Shown piece after piece: positions 1 through 8,236 of a DNA stretch of 64,000 nt (the stretch's first letter is position 1; every line of letters starts with the position of its first letter). Location: contig NZ_CP029553.1 of NCBI RefSeq assembly GCF_003173755.1, positions 3,496,001-3,560,000 on the forward strand. Reading direction: 5' to 3'. Source of the stretch: Methylobacterium terrae. GTDB taxonomy: Bacteria; Pseudomonadota; Alphaproteobacteria; Rhizobiales; Beijerinckiaceae. The position numbers were made by a program, and so were the translations under genes. The notes beneath the pieces are model-generated. The model did not search any database, was not told the origin of the DNA, and was given only the letters and a program-made list of their open reading frames with translations.

Positions 1-193
1 ATCTATCTCATCTTACCGCAAACCGAGCTTGTACGGGCTAACCTACGTGCCCGGCCGCGGAAAGAGCCCGACGCCCACGAACGGGTGGAAATCCATCAAG
101 ACCGAAGGAGAAGCAATCGATGCGCTTGCCAGGGCGAAGACCGAAAAACGACGTTCCACACAGCCGCCTCCAGGGGGCGCAAAAATCAAAAAG

Positions 194-298
194 CCGGACG
201 CACCGGCGCGTCCGGGGCCGGACGCACGGGCGAGCCTCCTGCGGGCCTGAAGCCGGACGCGCCGGTGAGCCTCCATACCCGGACGCACGGGTGAGCCT
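194..298. repeat. Degenerate tandem repeat of about 20 bp
   Basis: Three imperfect 20-bp units beginning CCGGACGC start at 218, 253 and 279 and end in GAGCCT; a fourth, more diverged unit starts at 194. Spacing is 24, 35 and 26 bp, so the array does not keep a codon phase, which argues against a repeated peptide. It lies just upstream of the small gene at 326. It may be a protein-binding array or remnant repeat; nothing in the sequence decides its role. The rest of positions 1-325 shows no gene I can support. Confidence 0.6.
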
Positions 299-325
299 AC
301 TATCTATATCTCGGGTAGGGTGCAG

Positions 326-535
326 ATGAGCAAAGAGCAGCATGAGCACCAGCCAACGCCCTGGTACGTGGGTGCCGATGGAGTGCTCTACGATAGGAAC
401 GGCAAGATGGTCAGGCTGTCGGGATTGGGGACGGCGCTCAACGCGACAAGCATCTTCCCGAAGGCTGACGCCAACAGGGCGTACATGTTGAAGGCGGTGA
501 ATGCCTTCGATCCTGCCAAGAACTTCCAGAGCTAA
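326..535 (+). CDS. Small hypothetical phage-type protein (69 aa)
   Basis: A 69-residue protein of unknown function in the early-type region of the element. The ATG at 326 is chosen over an in-frame GTG at 320 because a GGGTAGGG purine run ends just upstream at normal distance. The middle of the protein (WYVGADGVLYDRNGKMV) looks like a small beta-hairpin unit. It has no membrane segment or known motif. It is followed by about 120 bp without a gene. Expression is plausible but unproven. Confidence 0.5.
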   Translation: MSKEQHEHQPTPWYVGADGVLYDRNGKMVRLSGLGTALNATSIFPKADANRAYMLKAVNAFDPAKNFQS

Positions 536-656
536 GATCTTCAGGGCCGCAGGACGCGGCCGGGCTTAGCATTCCTCGAAAATCAGAAACCCGAAATCGC
601 GCGCCAACCCTGGTGCGTGAAGCATGCCGGCTGCCTTTCCGGAGAGGAGAAGGACC

Positions 657-992
657 ATGAAAACGTTCAGTGATATCGCTCAGCGTCTGAGGGACATGGC
701 CGACAGGGTCGAGAAGATCCCTACGACGATCCGCGCGGCGACAATAGAAATCGATTTGGACCGCTATGGACCGAGCGACATGGCGCAATGGCCTGCGTTC
801 TTGAACGCCGTCCGAAAGTACGTTGCCGACCTTGGCCCACAAGATCCTCCTGAGAACGAGAGGATTGCCGTAGCCGAACGCTCGCTTGCTTCTTTCGGGC
901 TTTCGACGAGGCTCGCGCCCCAACTTGTTCAGGGTTATGCCGCCGCGGTTGAAGCCAACGTCAGTCGACTTGTCGGACGCATCTTGAGCTGA
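657..992 (+). CDS. Hypothetical protein (111 aa)
   Basis: A 111-residue soluble, mostly helical protein not matched to a family. The ATG at 657 follows a strong ribosome-binding region (GGAGAGGAGAAGGA at 641-654), which argues against the in-frame ATG at 624 upstream of it. The N-terminus (residues 1-25, DIAQRLRDMADRVEKI) predicts an amphipathic helix, and the C-terminus is a second helical stretch. It belongs to the run of small unassigned genes before the packaging module, typical of phage early or moron regions. Confidence 0.6.
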   Translation: MKTFSDIAQRLRDMADRVEKIPTTIRAATIEIDLDRYGPSDMAQWPAFLNAVRKYVADLGPQDPPENERIAVAERSLASFGLSTRLAPQLVQGYAAAVEANVSRLVGRILS

Positions 993-1056
993 GGAGTGGC
1001 CGAGGAAGCGCCTGGACTGCGCCCCTCGGCCTTGATCACGCAATCGGGGGATCAAC

Positions 1057-1329
1057 ATGACCGATGCAGGCTATACCACAAATCGTGAACCGGCGGTTAA
1101 GGATGCTGGCTTGTCCGGCATCTCGCTCGACGTGCTAAACCGCCTGGAGGAGGAGACATCGGAGCTTCTCGCCCTCGCTGACCTCGTCCTGATGTGGTGG
1201 ATGAGCTTCACCGGGCCGGAGCCGAGCACGCTCCCGCTGTGTCCTCGTGACCGGCGCAAGCTCGATTTCGCCCTTGGCGAGATCTACGAACGTGCTCGGA
1301 GGATCAGCGCCTTGCTCGACCCACGTTGA
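1057..1329 (+). CDS. Hypothetical protein (90 aa)
   Basis: A 90-residue, leucine- and glutamate-rich protein preceded by GGGGGAT as a likely ribosome-binding site. Residues 22-50 (SLDVLNRLEEETSELLALADLVLMWWM) form a strongly predicted helix with a hydrophobic face, and a second helix covers residues 66-88. No family is recognised. It could be a small helical DNA- or protein-binding factor, but this is a guess from composition. The 233 bp to the next gene contain only a short ORF (1326-1511) with no convincing start. Confidence 0.5.
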   Translation: MTDAGYTTNREPAVKDAGLSGISLDVLNRLEEETSELLALADLVLMWWMSFTGPEPSTLPLCPRDRRKLDFALGEIYERARRISALLDPR

Positions 1330-1562
1330 GGGTTGGAAACCGGCGCGGTTTGCAGCCGCGCCGTCCTGCCGCAGGCAAGGCACAAAACACGAACAAGCAG
1401 AATGACTTCAGTGGGTGGATCCGTCTAAGCCAAGGGCAACAAACGCTTTTTTCGCTTGCCACATTGCACGGAGTTTCTTACGAGGTAGGCGCCCTTCTCA
1501 ATCCGCCTTGAGCGCATCGCCGGCCCCGCCAGCGGTGCGCTTTGCGTTGGGGACACCCCTAC

Positions 1563-1832
1563 ATGCCTCGCAATGACTGGCGACACGTGGCGGACTTGCC
1601 GTCCGTCCGTCGCGATGTCTCGACCGAATACCGCATGGCGATCGTGGAGAACGACCGCGGCTTCGCCGTCGAGGTGCAGAAGTACCATCATGACCGGCGC
1701 GAGGGCGCGTGGTTCAAGAGCGGCGCCGGCCTCACGGTCTATGCCTCGCGCATCCCGGCAGTGATCGCAGCCCTTGAAGGCGCGCACCGGACGATCACCA
1801 GCCTTGAGCGCGCAAAGCGGCAGGTGGCGTGA
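1563..1832 (+). CDS. Small protein with a possible PC4/YdbC-like nucleic-acid-binding fold
   Basis: An 89-residue protein. Residues 22-62 (YRMAIVENDRGFAVEVQKYHHD...GAWFKSGAGLTVYASRIPAVIAAL) follow the strand pattern of PC4/YdbC-type single-stranded-DNA-binding proteins: a beta strand ending in a K-Y-[YH] run, a turn with W, then a K-x-G-x-x-L strand leading into a helix. The resemblance is to pattern only, and catalytic or binding residues cannot be checked. The ATG at 1563 starts a charged N-terminus; an in-frame ATG at 1542 is also possible. It overlaps the next gene by one base (TGATG), suggesting translational coupling. Confidence 0.5.
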   Translation: MPRNDWRHVADLPSVRRDVSTEYRMAIVENDRGFAVEVQKYHHDRREGAWFKSGAGLTVYASRIPAVIAALEGAHRTITSLERAKRQVA

Positions 1833-2173
1833 TGCGGCGCGAGGTAGTCGATACCATGGCCCGGAAGCTGTCCGCGGCCCGGTGCGAGATCGGCCGCTTG
1901 AACGGCCAGATCCGCGATATGCGCGGCGCTCACACGAGGCGGTGCCAGGAGATGGCCGAGCGCTTGCGGGCCGAGAGCGCACGCGCCGATCGGGCAGAGG
2001 AAGCGGCCCGCCGCCTCGCTGATGCCGCCGCAGCCACCACCCTGACCACCACCGCTCCCGTCGTCCTGCATGGCGAGATCACCAGGGCCATCAGCGCGCG
2101 CGAGGCGTGGGACGAGGCGGTTCGCCACCACGTGCAGAACGGGCAGTCTCCCGCCCTAAGCCGCCTCACCTGA
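1832..2173 (+). CDS. Coiled-coil hypothetical protein (113 aa)
   Basis: A 113-residue protein that starts inside the stop codon of the gene before it and ends overlapping the start of the HNH gene. Residues 8-68 are rich in Arg, Glu and Ala in heptad-like spacing (RLNGQIRDMR...MAERLRAESARADRAEEAARRL), so a coiled coil is likely. A Thr/Ala linker and a short C-terminal helix follow. Its position immediately before the HNH and terminase genes suggests a late-gene or packaging accessory role, but no family is recognised. Confidence 0.6.
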   Translation: MRREVVDTMARKLSAARCEIGRLNGQIRDMRGAHTRRCQEMAERLRAESARADRAEEAARRLADAAAATTLTTTAPVVLHGEITRAISAREAWDEAVRHHVQNGQSPALSRLT

Positions 2174-2481
2174 TGCCACGGAAGAACGCCAGCGCCCGCG
2201 GCTATGGCAGCGAGTGGCGGCTTCTCCGGGCCGCACACCTACGCCGCGAGCCACATTGCGGGATGTGCGCCGCTCAAGGCCTGCGCGTCCCGGCTGTCCA
2301 CGTGGACCACGTGAGACCGCATCGCGGAAACGACCGGCTCCTGATGGACCCCACCAACCTGCAATCGCTGTGCGTGCCCCACCACAACAGCGACAAACAG
2401 CAACAGGAGCGGAAGGGCTATAGCAGCCGCGTGGGCGGCGATGGGCTACCGCTGGATAGTCGGCACCCGTTCAACACGTAA
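2173..2481 (+). CDS. Phage HNH endonuclease
   Basis: A 102-residue HNH nuclease. The N-terminus (RGYGSEWRLLRAAHLRREPHCGMC) carries the usual CxxC zinc pair after an R-x-x-x-L-R helix. The catalytic core H-V-D-H-V-x-P-H is followed by N-L-Q-S-L-C-x-x-H-H-N-x-K. In HK97-like cos phages a small HNH protein encoded next to the terminase is needed for efficient cos cleavage, and this gene is two positions upstream of TerL. The ATG at 2173 overlaps the previous stop; an alternative start at 2107 would only add an unrelated Arg-rich tail. Confidence 0.9.
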   Translation: MPRKNASARGYGSEWRLLRAAHLRREPHCGMCAAQGLRVPAVHVDHVRPHRGNDRLLMDPTNLQSLCVPHHNSDKQQQERKGYSSRVGGDGLPLDSRHPFNT

Positions 2482-2616
2482 GCCTGCCACGCGCCAACGT
2501 CGTGGCTTCCTGACCCATCCCCCACGGGGGGGTAGGCGAAAGTTGCGCGAGCCGTCGTCTCAGGACCGGTCGTTGAGTTTTCCGCGCACTTAATTTTCCA
2601 CCGAGGACAGAAAACG

Positions 2617-2997
2617 ATGACCGACAACCGCCTCGCGCGCGCTGTCCCTTTCGACATGCTCGCTCCGGATCACGTGATCCGGTTCAAGACCGCCGACCTC
2701 GTGCTGATTGAGGCGGAGTTCGGGAAGGACTGGCGCAAGAAAATCGAGCTGGCCCTGAACGACCTGGAGCCGCAGGTTCTGCGTCGGCTGGTGGAGATCG
2801 GCGCGAAGGGTCCGGGCGGTTTCGTGCCCCCGACCGGGGTTGATCTTGATGACCTGCCGTTCGCGCTGGCCGACGCTATTGGGCCGATCGCGGACGGGCT
2901 CACGTGCGCCATCACCGGCAAGTCGCACGCGGCCGTTCTAGCCGATCGCGAGAAGCTCCAGGCGCAGCTTCAGGCCATGTCGGACGGGGCCGAGTAG
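2617..2997 (+). CDS. Hypothetical protein in the terminase small-subunit position
   Basis: A 126-residue acidic protein between HNH and TerL, where HK97-like phages place terminase small subunit. The sequence does not clearly resemble TerS: I see no N-terminal HTH. The pattern of a short strand, then 'LVLIEAEFGKDWRKKIELALNDLEPQ' and two helices, is closer to small tail-assembly-chaperone-like proteins. Position favours TerS and sequence leaves it open. The start at 2617 follows GAGGAC at workable distance. A 135-bp gap before it may contain the packaging start (cos), which in HK97-like genomes lies near these genes; I could not define one. Confidence 0.55.
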   Translation: MTDNRLARAVPFDMLAPDHVIRFKTADLVLIEAEFGKDWRKKIELALNDLEPQVLRRLVEIGAKGPGGFVPPTGVDLDDLPFALADAIGPIADGLTCAITGKSHAAVLADREKLQAQLQAMSDGAE

Positions 2998-3009
2998 CAG
3001 GCGGCGCGC

Positions 3010-4680
3010 ATGGCGGCCCGGGGCAAAGGCGCAGGGCGCCGGAAGGAGCTTCAGGCCGCGGCCGCGCTCATCAAGCGCAAGCCGTCATGGCAGCGTGCCG
3101 GGCTGTCTCGTGCGGAACGGGTGATCCGGTTCGTTCAGTCGCTGCCGGTCACGAAGGGCATCCTCGCCGGCACGAAGGTGCGGCTACTGCCGGATCAACG
3201 CGAGTTCATCGAACGCCTGTACGGAGACCTGACACCGGCCGGGAAGCGGCGCGTGTCGCTCGCGATCAAGAGCGCGCCGAAGGGCAACGGCAAGACCGGG
3301 CTCACCGCGTGCCTGGCGCTGGCGCATCTTCTCGGCCCAGAGAGCGAGCCGCGCGGCGAGGTGCTGGCGGCTGCGATCGACGGGCAGCAAGCGCAGATCA
3401 TTTTCCGCGAGATGGTCGCGATGCTCGACGCCGCCCCGGAGTTGGGCGGCCGGGTGAACGTGCTGCAGCACAAGACACAGATCCTGGTTGAGGCTGGTCC
3501 GGGGAAGGGATCGACGTTCGCGGTGCTGACTGCCGACGCGCGCCGGGCGCACGGCCTGGCGCCCTCGTTCTGGGTCTTCGATGAGTTGGCGCAGGTCAAC
3601 GATAGGACGCTTCTGGACAACCTTTTAGAGGGCATGGGTAAGCGGTCCGAAGCACTCGGGATCATCATCAGCACGCAAGCAAAGGACGATCAACACCCGC
3701 TGTCGCAATTGATAGACGACGCGCAGCGCGGCGGTGATCCGAGCGTCTATGTGCACCTGTTGGCCGCGCCACCCGATGCCGATCCGTTCAGCGACGAGAC
3801 CCTGAAGGCCTGCAACCCGGGATGGGGCAAGTTCCTGAACGTGGATGAGCTGAAACGCTCGCGGGACAGAGCACAACGACTGCCGGCATTCGAGCCCGCG
3901 TTCAGGAACTTGCGGCTCAATCAGAGGGTGGATGCGGAGGCTGATGCGCGGATCGTCAACGCCGCGGTGTGGGCTATCGGCAACCGACCCGTGGATCGGG
4001 AAGCCCTGCGCGGCCGGCGCTGCTGGATGGGCCTCGACTTGTCCGGGAAGCACGACCTCACCGCCGCGGTGTTGGTGTTTCCGAGCGACGAGCCGGAGCC
4101 GAGCTATGATGTCCTGACCCTGGCGTGGACGCCGGAGGGACAGCTTGCGGCGCGCCGCCCCCTCGAGCGGGAGCTGTTCGCGAAGTGGATCGGTTCCGGT
4201 CACCTGACCGCGCTGCCGGGCGACGTGATGAGCTACCGTCGGATGGTGCCGGCGCTCGCAGCGCTCAAGGCCGAGTTCCAGATCGAAGCCGTTGGGTTCG
4301 ACCCGTGGCACGTCGATTACCTGCGCGCCGACCTCGACGAAGCCGGCCTGACGTTGCCTCTCGTGCCCTTCGTTCAGGGGTTCAAGAGCTTCGGCCCGGC
4401 CCTCGACTACCTCGCCGAGCTGGCCCTTGGCGGACGCCTCCGGCACGGCGGAAACCCGGTCCTCACGAGCGCTATCGCCAACGCTATCGTGGTTACGGAC
4501 CCGGCCGAGAACAAGAAATTCGAAAAGGGCAAGTCGAACCGCACGGCATCAGTGCGCATCGATCCCGCCGTGGCGCTCGCGATGGCCCTCGGCCTCGCCA
4601 AAGGCCAAGCATCGGAGAAGCCGAAGATGAGTGTAGCCGATTGGCTTGACGCACCCATGCGCGTGGAGTGGGCCGCGTGA
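3010..4680 (+). CDS. Phage terminase large subunit (HK97-type TerL)
   Basis: A 556-residue packaging motor. An N-terminal ATPase domain carries a Walker A variant at residues 88-96 (SAPKGNGKT) and Walker B at about 188-192 (WVFDE). A C-terminal RNase-H-like nuclease starts at residue 341 (GLDLSGKHD, first metal-binding Asp at 343). Length and motif order fit the Terminase_1 family, which translocates DNA into proheads and makes the packaging cuts. The gene ends overlapping the portal start by four bases. The key residues look intact, so the protein should be functional if expressed. Confidence 0.95.
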   Translation: MAARGKGAGRRKELQAAAALIKRKPSWQRAGLSRAERVIRFVQSLPVTKGILAGTKVRLLPDQREFIERLYGDLTPAGKRRVSLAIKSAPKGNGKTGLTACLALAHLLGPESEPRGEVLAAAIDGQQAQIIFREMVAMLDAAPELGGRVNVLQHKTQILVEAGPGKGSTFAVLTADARRAHGLAPSFWVFDELAQVNDRTLLDNLLEGMGKRSEALGIIISTQAKDDQHPLSQLIDDAQRGGDPSVYVHLLAAPPDADPFSDETLKACNPGWGKFLNVDELKRSRDRAQRLPAFEPAFRNLRLNQRVDAEADARIVNAAVWAIGNRPVDREALRGRRCWMGLDLSGKHDLTAAVLVFPSDEPEPSYDVLTLAWTPEGQLAARRPLERELFAKWIGSGHLTALPGDVMSYRRMVPALAALKAEFQIEAVGFDPWHVDYLRADLDEAGLTLPLVPFVQGFKSFGPALDYLAELALGGRLRHGGNPVLTSAIANAIVVTDPAENKKFEKGKSNRTASVRIDPAVALAMALGLAKGQASEKPKMSVADWLDAPMRVEWAA

Positions 4681-5918
4681 GCGCAACGAGCCTGAGATTT
4701 AACCTGGGGCAGGCGACCGGATGGCACTTCGGTGCTTACCCGACCGTCTCAGGCCAGGCGGTGACCGTGGATCGGGCGTTGCAGCACGCGACCGCCTGGG
4801 CCTGCATCCGGCTTCTGGCACAGACTGTCGCGACGCTCCCTCTCGTGCTCTACCGCCGCGGCGGCGACGGCGCGCCGGCTCCAGCCACGAGCCATCCGCT
4901 GTTCGATATCCTCGGATCGCAGCCGAACGCCGACTTCTCGGACGTGGAGCTGTGGGAAGGCGTGATGGTGCATCTGCTCACGCGGGGCAACGCCTTCCTG
5001 GAGATCGAGCGCCGCGGCGACGGGGGCGTGATGGCCCTGACGCTCCTGCATCCTGACTTGGTGCAGGTGCTGCGCGACAACCTCGGCGTTCGCCACTACG
5101 CCTACAGCGACCCTTACGGGCCCCGGGCAGGCTTCCGGCGCATCTCGGCGGAGGAGATGTTGCACGTCCGCGGCTTCGGTCCTGGCGGCGACCTCGGCCT
5201 GTCGCCGATTGCCTTCGCCCGGCAAAGCCTCGGGATCGGCCTGGCGGCGGAGGAGAGTGCGGCGCGGATCTTCGGCACCGGCGGCACGCCGAGCGGCTTC
5301 CTAGGCTGGTCCAAGGGTGAAGAACCGCCGACGAAGGAACAGTGGAACCAAATGTATGACCGCTACTTCGGTCCGGATAACCTGAACAAGCGGCCCGGCA
5401 ACATGGTTCTACTTCCCGCGGGAATGACTTTCCAGCCGATCGGCTTTTCTCCCGAGGATGCTCAGATGTTGCAATCTCGCGCGTTCAGCGTGGAAGACAT
5501 CTGCCGGTGGTTTGATGTGCCGCCGTTCATGGTCGGTCACACCGCGAAGTCAACAAGCTTCGGCACCGGCTTGGAACAGCAAAACCTCGCATTCCTAATC
5601 TACAAGCTCCGGCCGTACCTGCGGCGCATCACAGCGGCCATCCGCCAGCAACTACTCTTGCCGGAAGAGCGGAGCACGCTGTTTGCCGACTTCAACACGG
5701 AAGATTTGCTGCAAACCGACAGCAAGTCCCGTGCTGATTACTACAACCGAATGACCGGCGGCCCGGTGATGGCGCTGAACGAAGCGCGCCGGAAGCTCGG
5801 ACTGCCCCCGCTGGACGGCGGCGACACGGTGCGGGTGCAGATGCAGGACGTCCCGATCGGCGCGCCGGCAGAGGAGCCCGGCGCGGCGGCGCTCGAAAAT
5901 GACGGAGAGCAGGGATGA
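4677..5918 (+). CDS. Phage portal protein (HK97 family)
   Basis: A 413-residue portal subunit that forms the dodecameric DNA-entry vertex. The N-terminal region (VDRALQHATAWACIRLLAQTVATLPLVLYRR) is the standard HK97-portal opening, and the later PPFMVGH and 'FFNTEDLL'-like segment (DFNTEDLLQTD) are also characteristic. The GTG start at 4677 overlaps the TerL stop (GTGA); another GTG at 4668 is possible. The C-terminal 25 residues are acidic and low complexity. The gene overlaps the protease by ATGA, so terL, portal and protease appear translationally coupled. Confidence 0.95.
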   Translation: MSATSLRFNLGQATGWHFGAYPTVSGQAVTVDRALQHATAWACIRLLAQTVATLPLVLYRRGGDGAPAPATSHPLFDILGSQPNADFSDVELWEGVMVHLLTRGNAFLEIERRGDGGVMALTLLHPDLVQVLRDNLGVRHYAYSDPYGPRAGFRRISAEEMLHVRGFGPGGDLGLSPIAFARQSLGIGLAAEESAARIFGTGGTPSGFLGWSKGEEPPTKEQWNQMYDRYFGPDNLNKRPGNMVLLPAGMTFQPIGFSPEDAQMLQSRAFSVEDICRWFDVPPFMVGHTAKSTSFGTGLEQQNLAFLIYKLRPYLRRITAAIRQQLLLPEERSTLFADFNTEDLLQTDSKSRADYYNRMTGGPVMALNEARRKLGLPPLDGGDTVRVQMQDVPIGAPAEEPGAAALENDGEQG

Positions 5919-6616
5919 TCGGCACGCGCAGGGATCGCGCCGTGAAGGTCCGAGATTTCGACCTGGCGGTGAAGGCGGCCGGCGACGATGGCCGCTTCTC
6001 GGGACACGGAAGCGTCTTCGGCGTGGAGGACAGCTACGGCGAGATCGTCGCCCCCGGCGCCTTCACCGCCAGCCTGGCGGAGATCGCCGCGAAGGGCCGC
6101 AAGGTGCCGGTCCTGTGGCAGCACCGGACCGAGGAGCCGATTGGCGTCTATGACCGGCTGGAGGAAGACGCGACCGGCCTCGCCCTCGACGGGCGGCTCC
6201 TGACGAAGAGCGTTGCTCGCGCGGCGGAGGCGCACGCCCTGATGACGGCCGGCGCTGTGACCGGCCTATCGATCGGCTACCGCGTCCGCGAGCACAAGAG
6301 GAATGACGAAACCGGCATCATCACCCTGACCAACCTGGAGCTTCTCGAAGTCTCGTTGGTCACGTTTCCGGCGAATGACCTCGCCAGAGTGGATGCTGTC
6401 AAGTTGAAGGTCGCCCACGGCGGCCTTCCGACCCTACCGGAATTTGAGACGCTGTTGCGGGATGCCGGCTTCTCGAAACGCAAGGCCGCGGTGATCGCCA
6501 ATCGCGGCCTGAAGCACTTGCTGGACGGGCGCGACGCCCGCGGCGCGGCGGACGATGACACCGGTTCTGCGCGCGCCCTCCTGGCGCAACTGCGCGGCTT
6601 CTCCCTTCCGAAGTGA
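5915..6616 (+). CDS. Prohead maturation protease (HK97 gp4-like, U35)
   Basis: A 233-residue prohead protease that cleaves scaffold-like regions of the capsid protein during maturation. His70 in LWQH and Ser119 in GLSIGY are 49 residues apart, matching the His/Ser pair of HK97 gp4, and a conserved Glu-rich strand (TNLELLEVSLVTFPAN) follows. The C-terminal 75 residues are basic and may be a self-cleaved tail. It overlaps the portal stop (ATGA) and lies 10 bp upstream of the major capsid gene, as in most HK97-type head modules. Confidence 0.93.
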   Translation: MIGTRRDRAVKVRDFDLAVKAAGDDGRFSGHGSVFGVEDSYGEIVAPGAFTASLAEIAAKGRKVPVLWQHRTEEPIGVYDRLEEDATGLALDGRLLTKSVARAAEAHALMTAGAVTGLSIGYRVREHKRNDETGIITLTNLELLEVSLVTFPANDLARVDAVKLKVAHGGLPTLPEFETLLRDAGFSKRKAAVIANRGLKHLLDGRDARGAADDDTGSARALLAQLRGFSLPK

Positions 6617-6626
6617 GAGACACACC

Positions 6627-7913
6627 ATGACTTTCCATTCCCGCGGCCTCACCGCCGCGCACGCTGCCTATGGCCGCAAGGCTGCCGAGAACGCCGACGA
6701 CGAGGCGCTGTTCAAGGAACTGAGTGACGCGCTCGCCGCGCGTGACAAGCAGATCGGCGAGTTCGTTGCGAAGGCCAACGCCGAGGCGAAGGAACACGGC
6801 GCGATCCTCACCGAGACCAAGGCGGCTCTGGCGACCCTGTCGGCGGACGGCGTCAAGCTCCAGGCCCGGCTCCTCGACGTGGAGCAGAAGCTGGCCCGCC
6901 GCGGCGGCGCGCCGGCCGGGGCCGAGCACGTCAAGAGCATCGGCGAGCAGGTCACCGGGAGCGACCTGTTCAAGAAGAGCTTCCCGGAGGGCTCCGGCTC
7001 GCAGGGCAAGATGCGGCTCCAGGTGAAGGCCGTCGCCACCATCACGACCGGGCTCAACGTCCAGGGCGGGACATTCACCGGCGGCGGTGTCGGCGCCGGC
7101 ATCGTGCCGGAGTACCGGCCGGGCATCATCACGCCGCCCCAGCGACTGATGACCATCCGCAACCTCATCATGCCGGGCACGGTCGGGACCAACGCCATCG
7201 TCTACGTGGCGGAGACCGGCTTCCAGAACAACGCCGCGCCCGTGGCCGAGACGGTGCGCAAGCCGCAATCCGACATCACCCTTGAGCAGCGCACCGCCAC
7301 GGTGAAGACCATGGCGCACTTCTTCAAGGTGTCGAAGCAGGCGCTGGACGATGTTGCGGAGCTTCAGAGCTACCTCAACATCCGGGCCGTCTACGGCTTG
7401 CTTTACGTCGAAGAGCAGGAAATCTTGCTCGGCGACGGAACGGGCCAGCATCTGAAGGGCCTGATCCCGAGCGCGACCGTGTTCAACAACGCGCTCCGCA
7501 AGGCGCAGGACACGCGCATTGACACCATCCGCCGCGCCATCGCTCAGGTGCGGATCGCCGAGTACGCGGCCGACGCGATCGTCCTCAATCCGCAGGATTG
7601 GATGGAGATCGAGCTGACCAAGAACGACATGGGCGGCTACATCTGGAGCAACCCCACGATCAACAACGGCAAGAACCTGTGGGGCCTGCCGGTCGTGGAC
7701 ACCAACGCCATGCCGGCCGGCAACTTCATGGTCGGCGCACTTGGCATGGCGGCGCAGATCTTCGATCGCCAAGTGGCGACGGTGGAGATTTCGACGGAGA
7801 ACGAGGCCGACTTTGTTCAGAACCTCGCGACGATCCGCTGTGAAGAGCGCCTTGCGATGGCGGTCTATCGTCCCGAGAGCTTCGTCTATGGGCCGTTCAC
7901 CGCCCCCGCATAA
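6627..7913 (+). CDS. Major capsid protein (HK97 fold)
   Basis: A 428-residue HK97-fold capsid protein. Residues about 20-95 are a helical, charged delta-domain-like scaffold (DEALFKELSDALAARDKQIGEFVAKANAEAKEH...) expected to be removed by the upstream protease. The rest includes typical core segments such as 'ETVRKPQSDITLEQRTATVKTMAHFFKVSKQALDD' (in part) and the C-terminal 'NLATIRCEERLAMAVYRPESFVYG'. The ATG at 6627 is preceded by GTGAGAGA and follows the protease stop by 10 bp; an in-frame upstream ATG at 6555 would overlap the protease and is rejected. No decoration gene is obvious downstream. Confidence 0.95.
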   Translation: MTFHSRGLTAAHAAYGRKAAENADDEALFKELSDALAARDKQIGEFVAKANAEAKEHGAILTETKAALATLSADGVKLQARLLDVEQKLARRGGAPAGAEHVKSIGEQVTGSDLFKKSFPEGSGSQGKMRLQVKAVATITTGLNVQGGTFTGGGVGAGIVPEYRPGIITPPQRLMTIRNLIMPGTVGTNAIVYVAETGFQNNAAPVAETVRKPQSDITLEQRTATVKTMAHFFKVSKQALDDVAELQSYLNIRAVYGLLYVEEQEILLGDGTGQHLKGLIPSATVFNNALRKAQDTRIDTIRRAIAQVRIAEYAADAIVLNPQDWMEIELTKNDMGGYIWSNPTINNGKNLWGLPVVDTNAMPAGNFMVGALGMAAQIFDRQVATVEISTENEADFVQNLATIRCEERLAMAVYRPESFVYGPFTAPA

Positions 7914-7984
7914 GGCGGAATTGATCCTGTATTGATCCAGAAGGCCCGGCCGAGTGTCGGGTCTTCGCACATCAGGGGACAGCG

Positions 7985-8236
7985 ATGGCGAAGGTTCTGC
8001 GGACATTCCGAGACGCTCCGAGCGGGCGCGTGGTCAACCCGGGCGACGAAATCCACCCGACGCCCGGCCGGCACGAAGAGCTTGCCGAACAGGGCTTGGT
8101 TGAGCCGCCGGGTGCTGGCGCGAAGGCAGCCGAGCCGCCCGTCAACAAGATGGCCGAGCCGCCCGTCAACAAGGCCGTGACGGCGCCGGCCGAGCCTGAG
8201 AAGCGTGGGCCGGGACGCCCGCCCGTGAGGCGCTGA
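7985..8236 (+). CDS. Small protein with a repeated AEPPVNK motif and an AT-hook-like tail
   Basis: An 83-residue protein between the capsid and connector genes. The N-terminal half (MAKVLRTFRDAPSGRVVNPGDEIHP) resembles short head-associated proteins that often follow capsid genes. The second half is Pro/Ala rich, with the seven-residue unit AEPPVNK present twice, and ends in KRGPGRPPVRR, whose GRP core resembles a eukaryotic-type AT hook. It may be a head-associated or DNA-contacting protein, but this is inferred from position and composition. Its stop overlaps the connector start by one base. Confidence 0.7.
   Translation: MAKVLRTFRDAPSGRVVNPGDEIHPTPGRHEELAEQGLVEPPGAGAKAAEPPVNKMAEPPVNKAVTAPAEPEKRGPGRPPVRR

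Noticed and set aside
2..250. Possible partial ORF (YGLTYVPGRGKSPTP...) at the left edge
   Set aside because: Starts with TTG or runs off the edge, has no ribosome-binding site, and its second half only reads through the GC-rich repeats.
197..298. CRISPR array from the short repeats near the left edge
   Set aside because: Spacing is irregular (24, 35 and 26 bp) and too short for spacers; units are degenerate and no cas gene is present.
120..329. Arg/His-rich ORF with an AAGGAG upstream
   Set aside because: The ribosome-binding-like motif is present, but the protein consists of translated repeat units in shifting phase and overlaps the next gene's start.
1326..1511. 61-codon ORF after the gene ending at 1329
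   Set aside because: No ribosome-binding site and no protein-like pattern; probably chance.
6399..8006. 535-codon minus-strand ORF opposite the capsid gene
   Set aside because: Shadow of the major capsid gene; composition follows the complementary strand of GC-rich codons.
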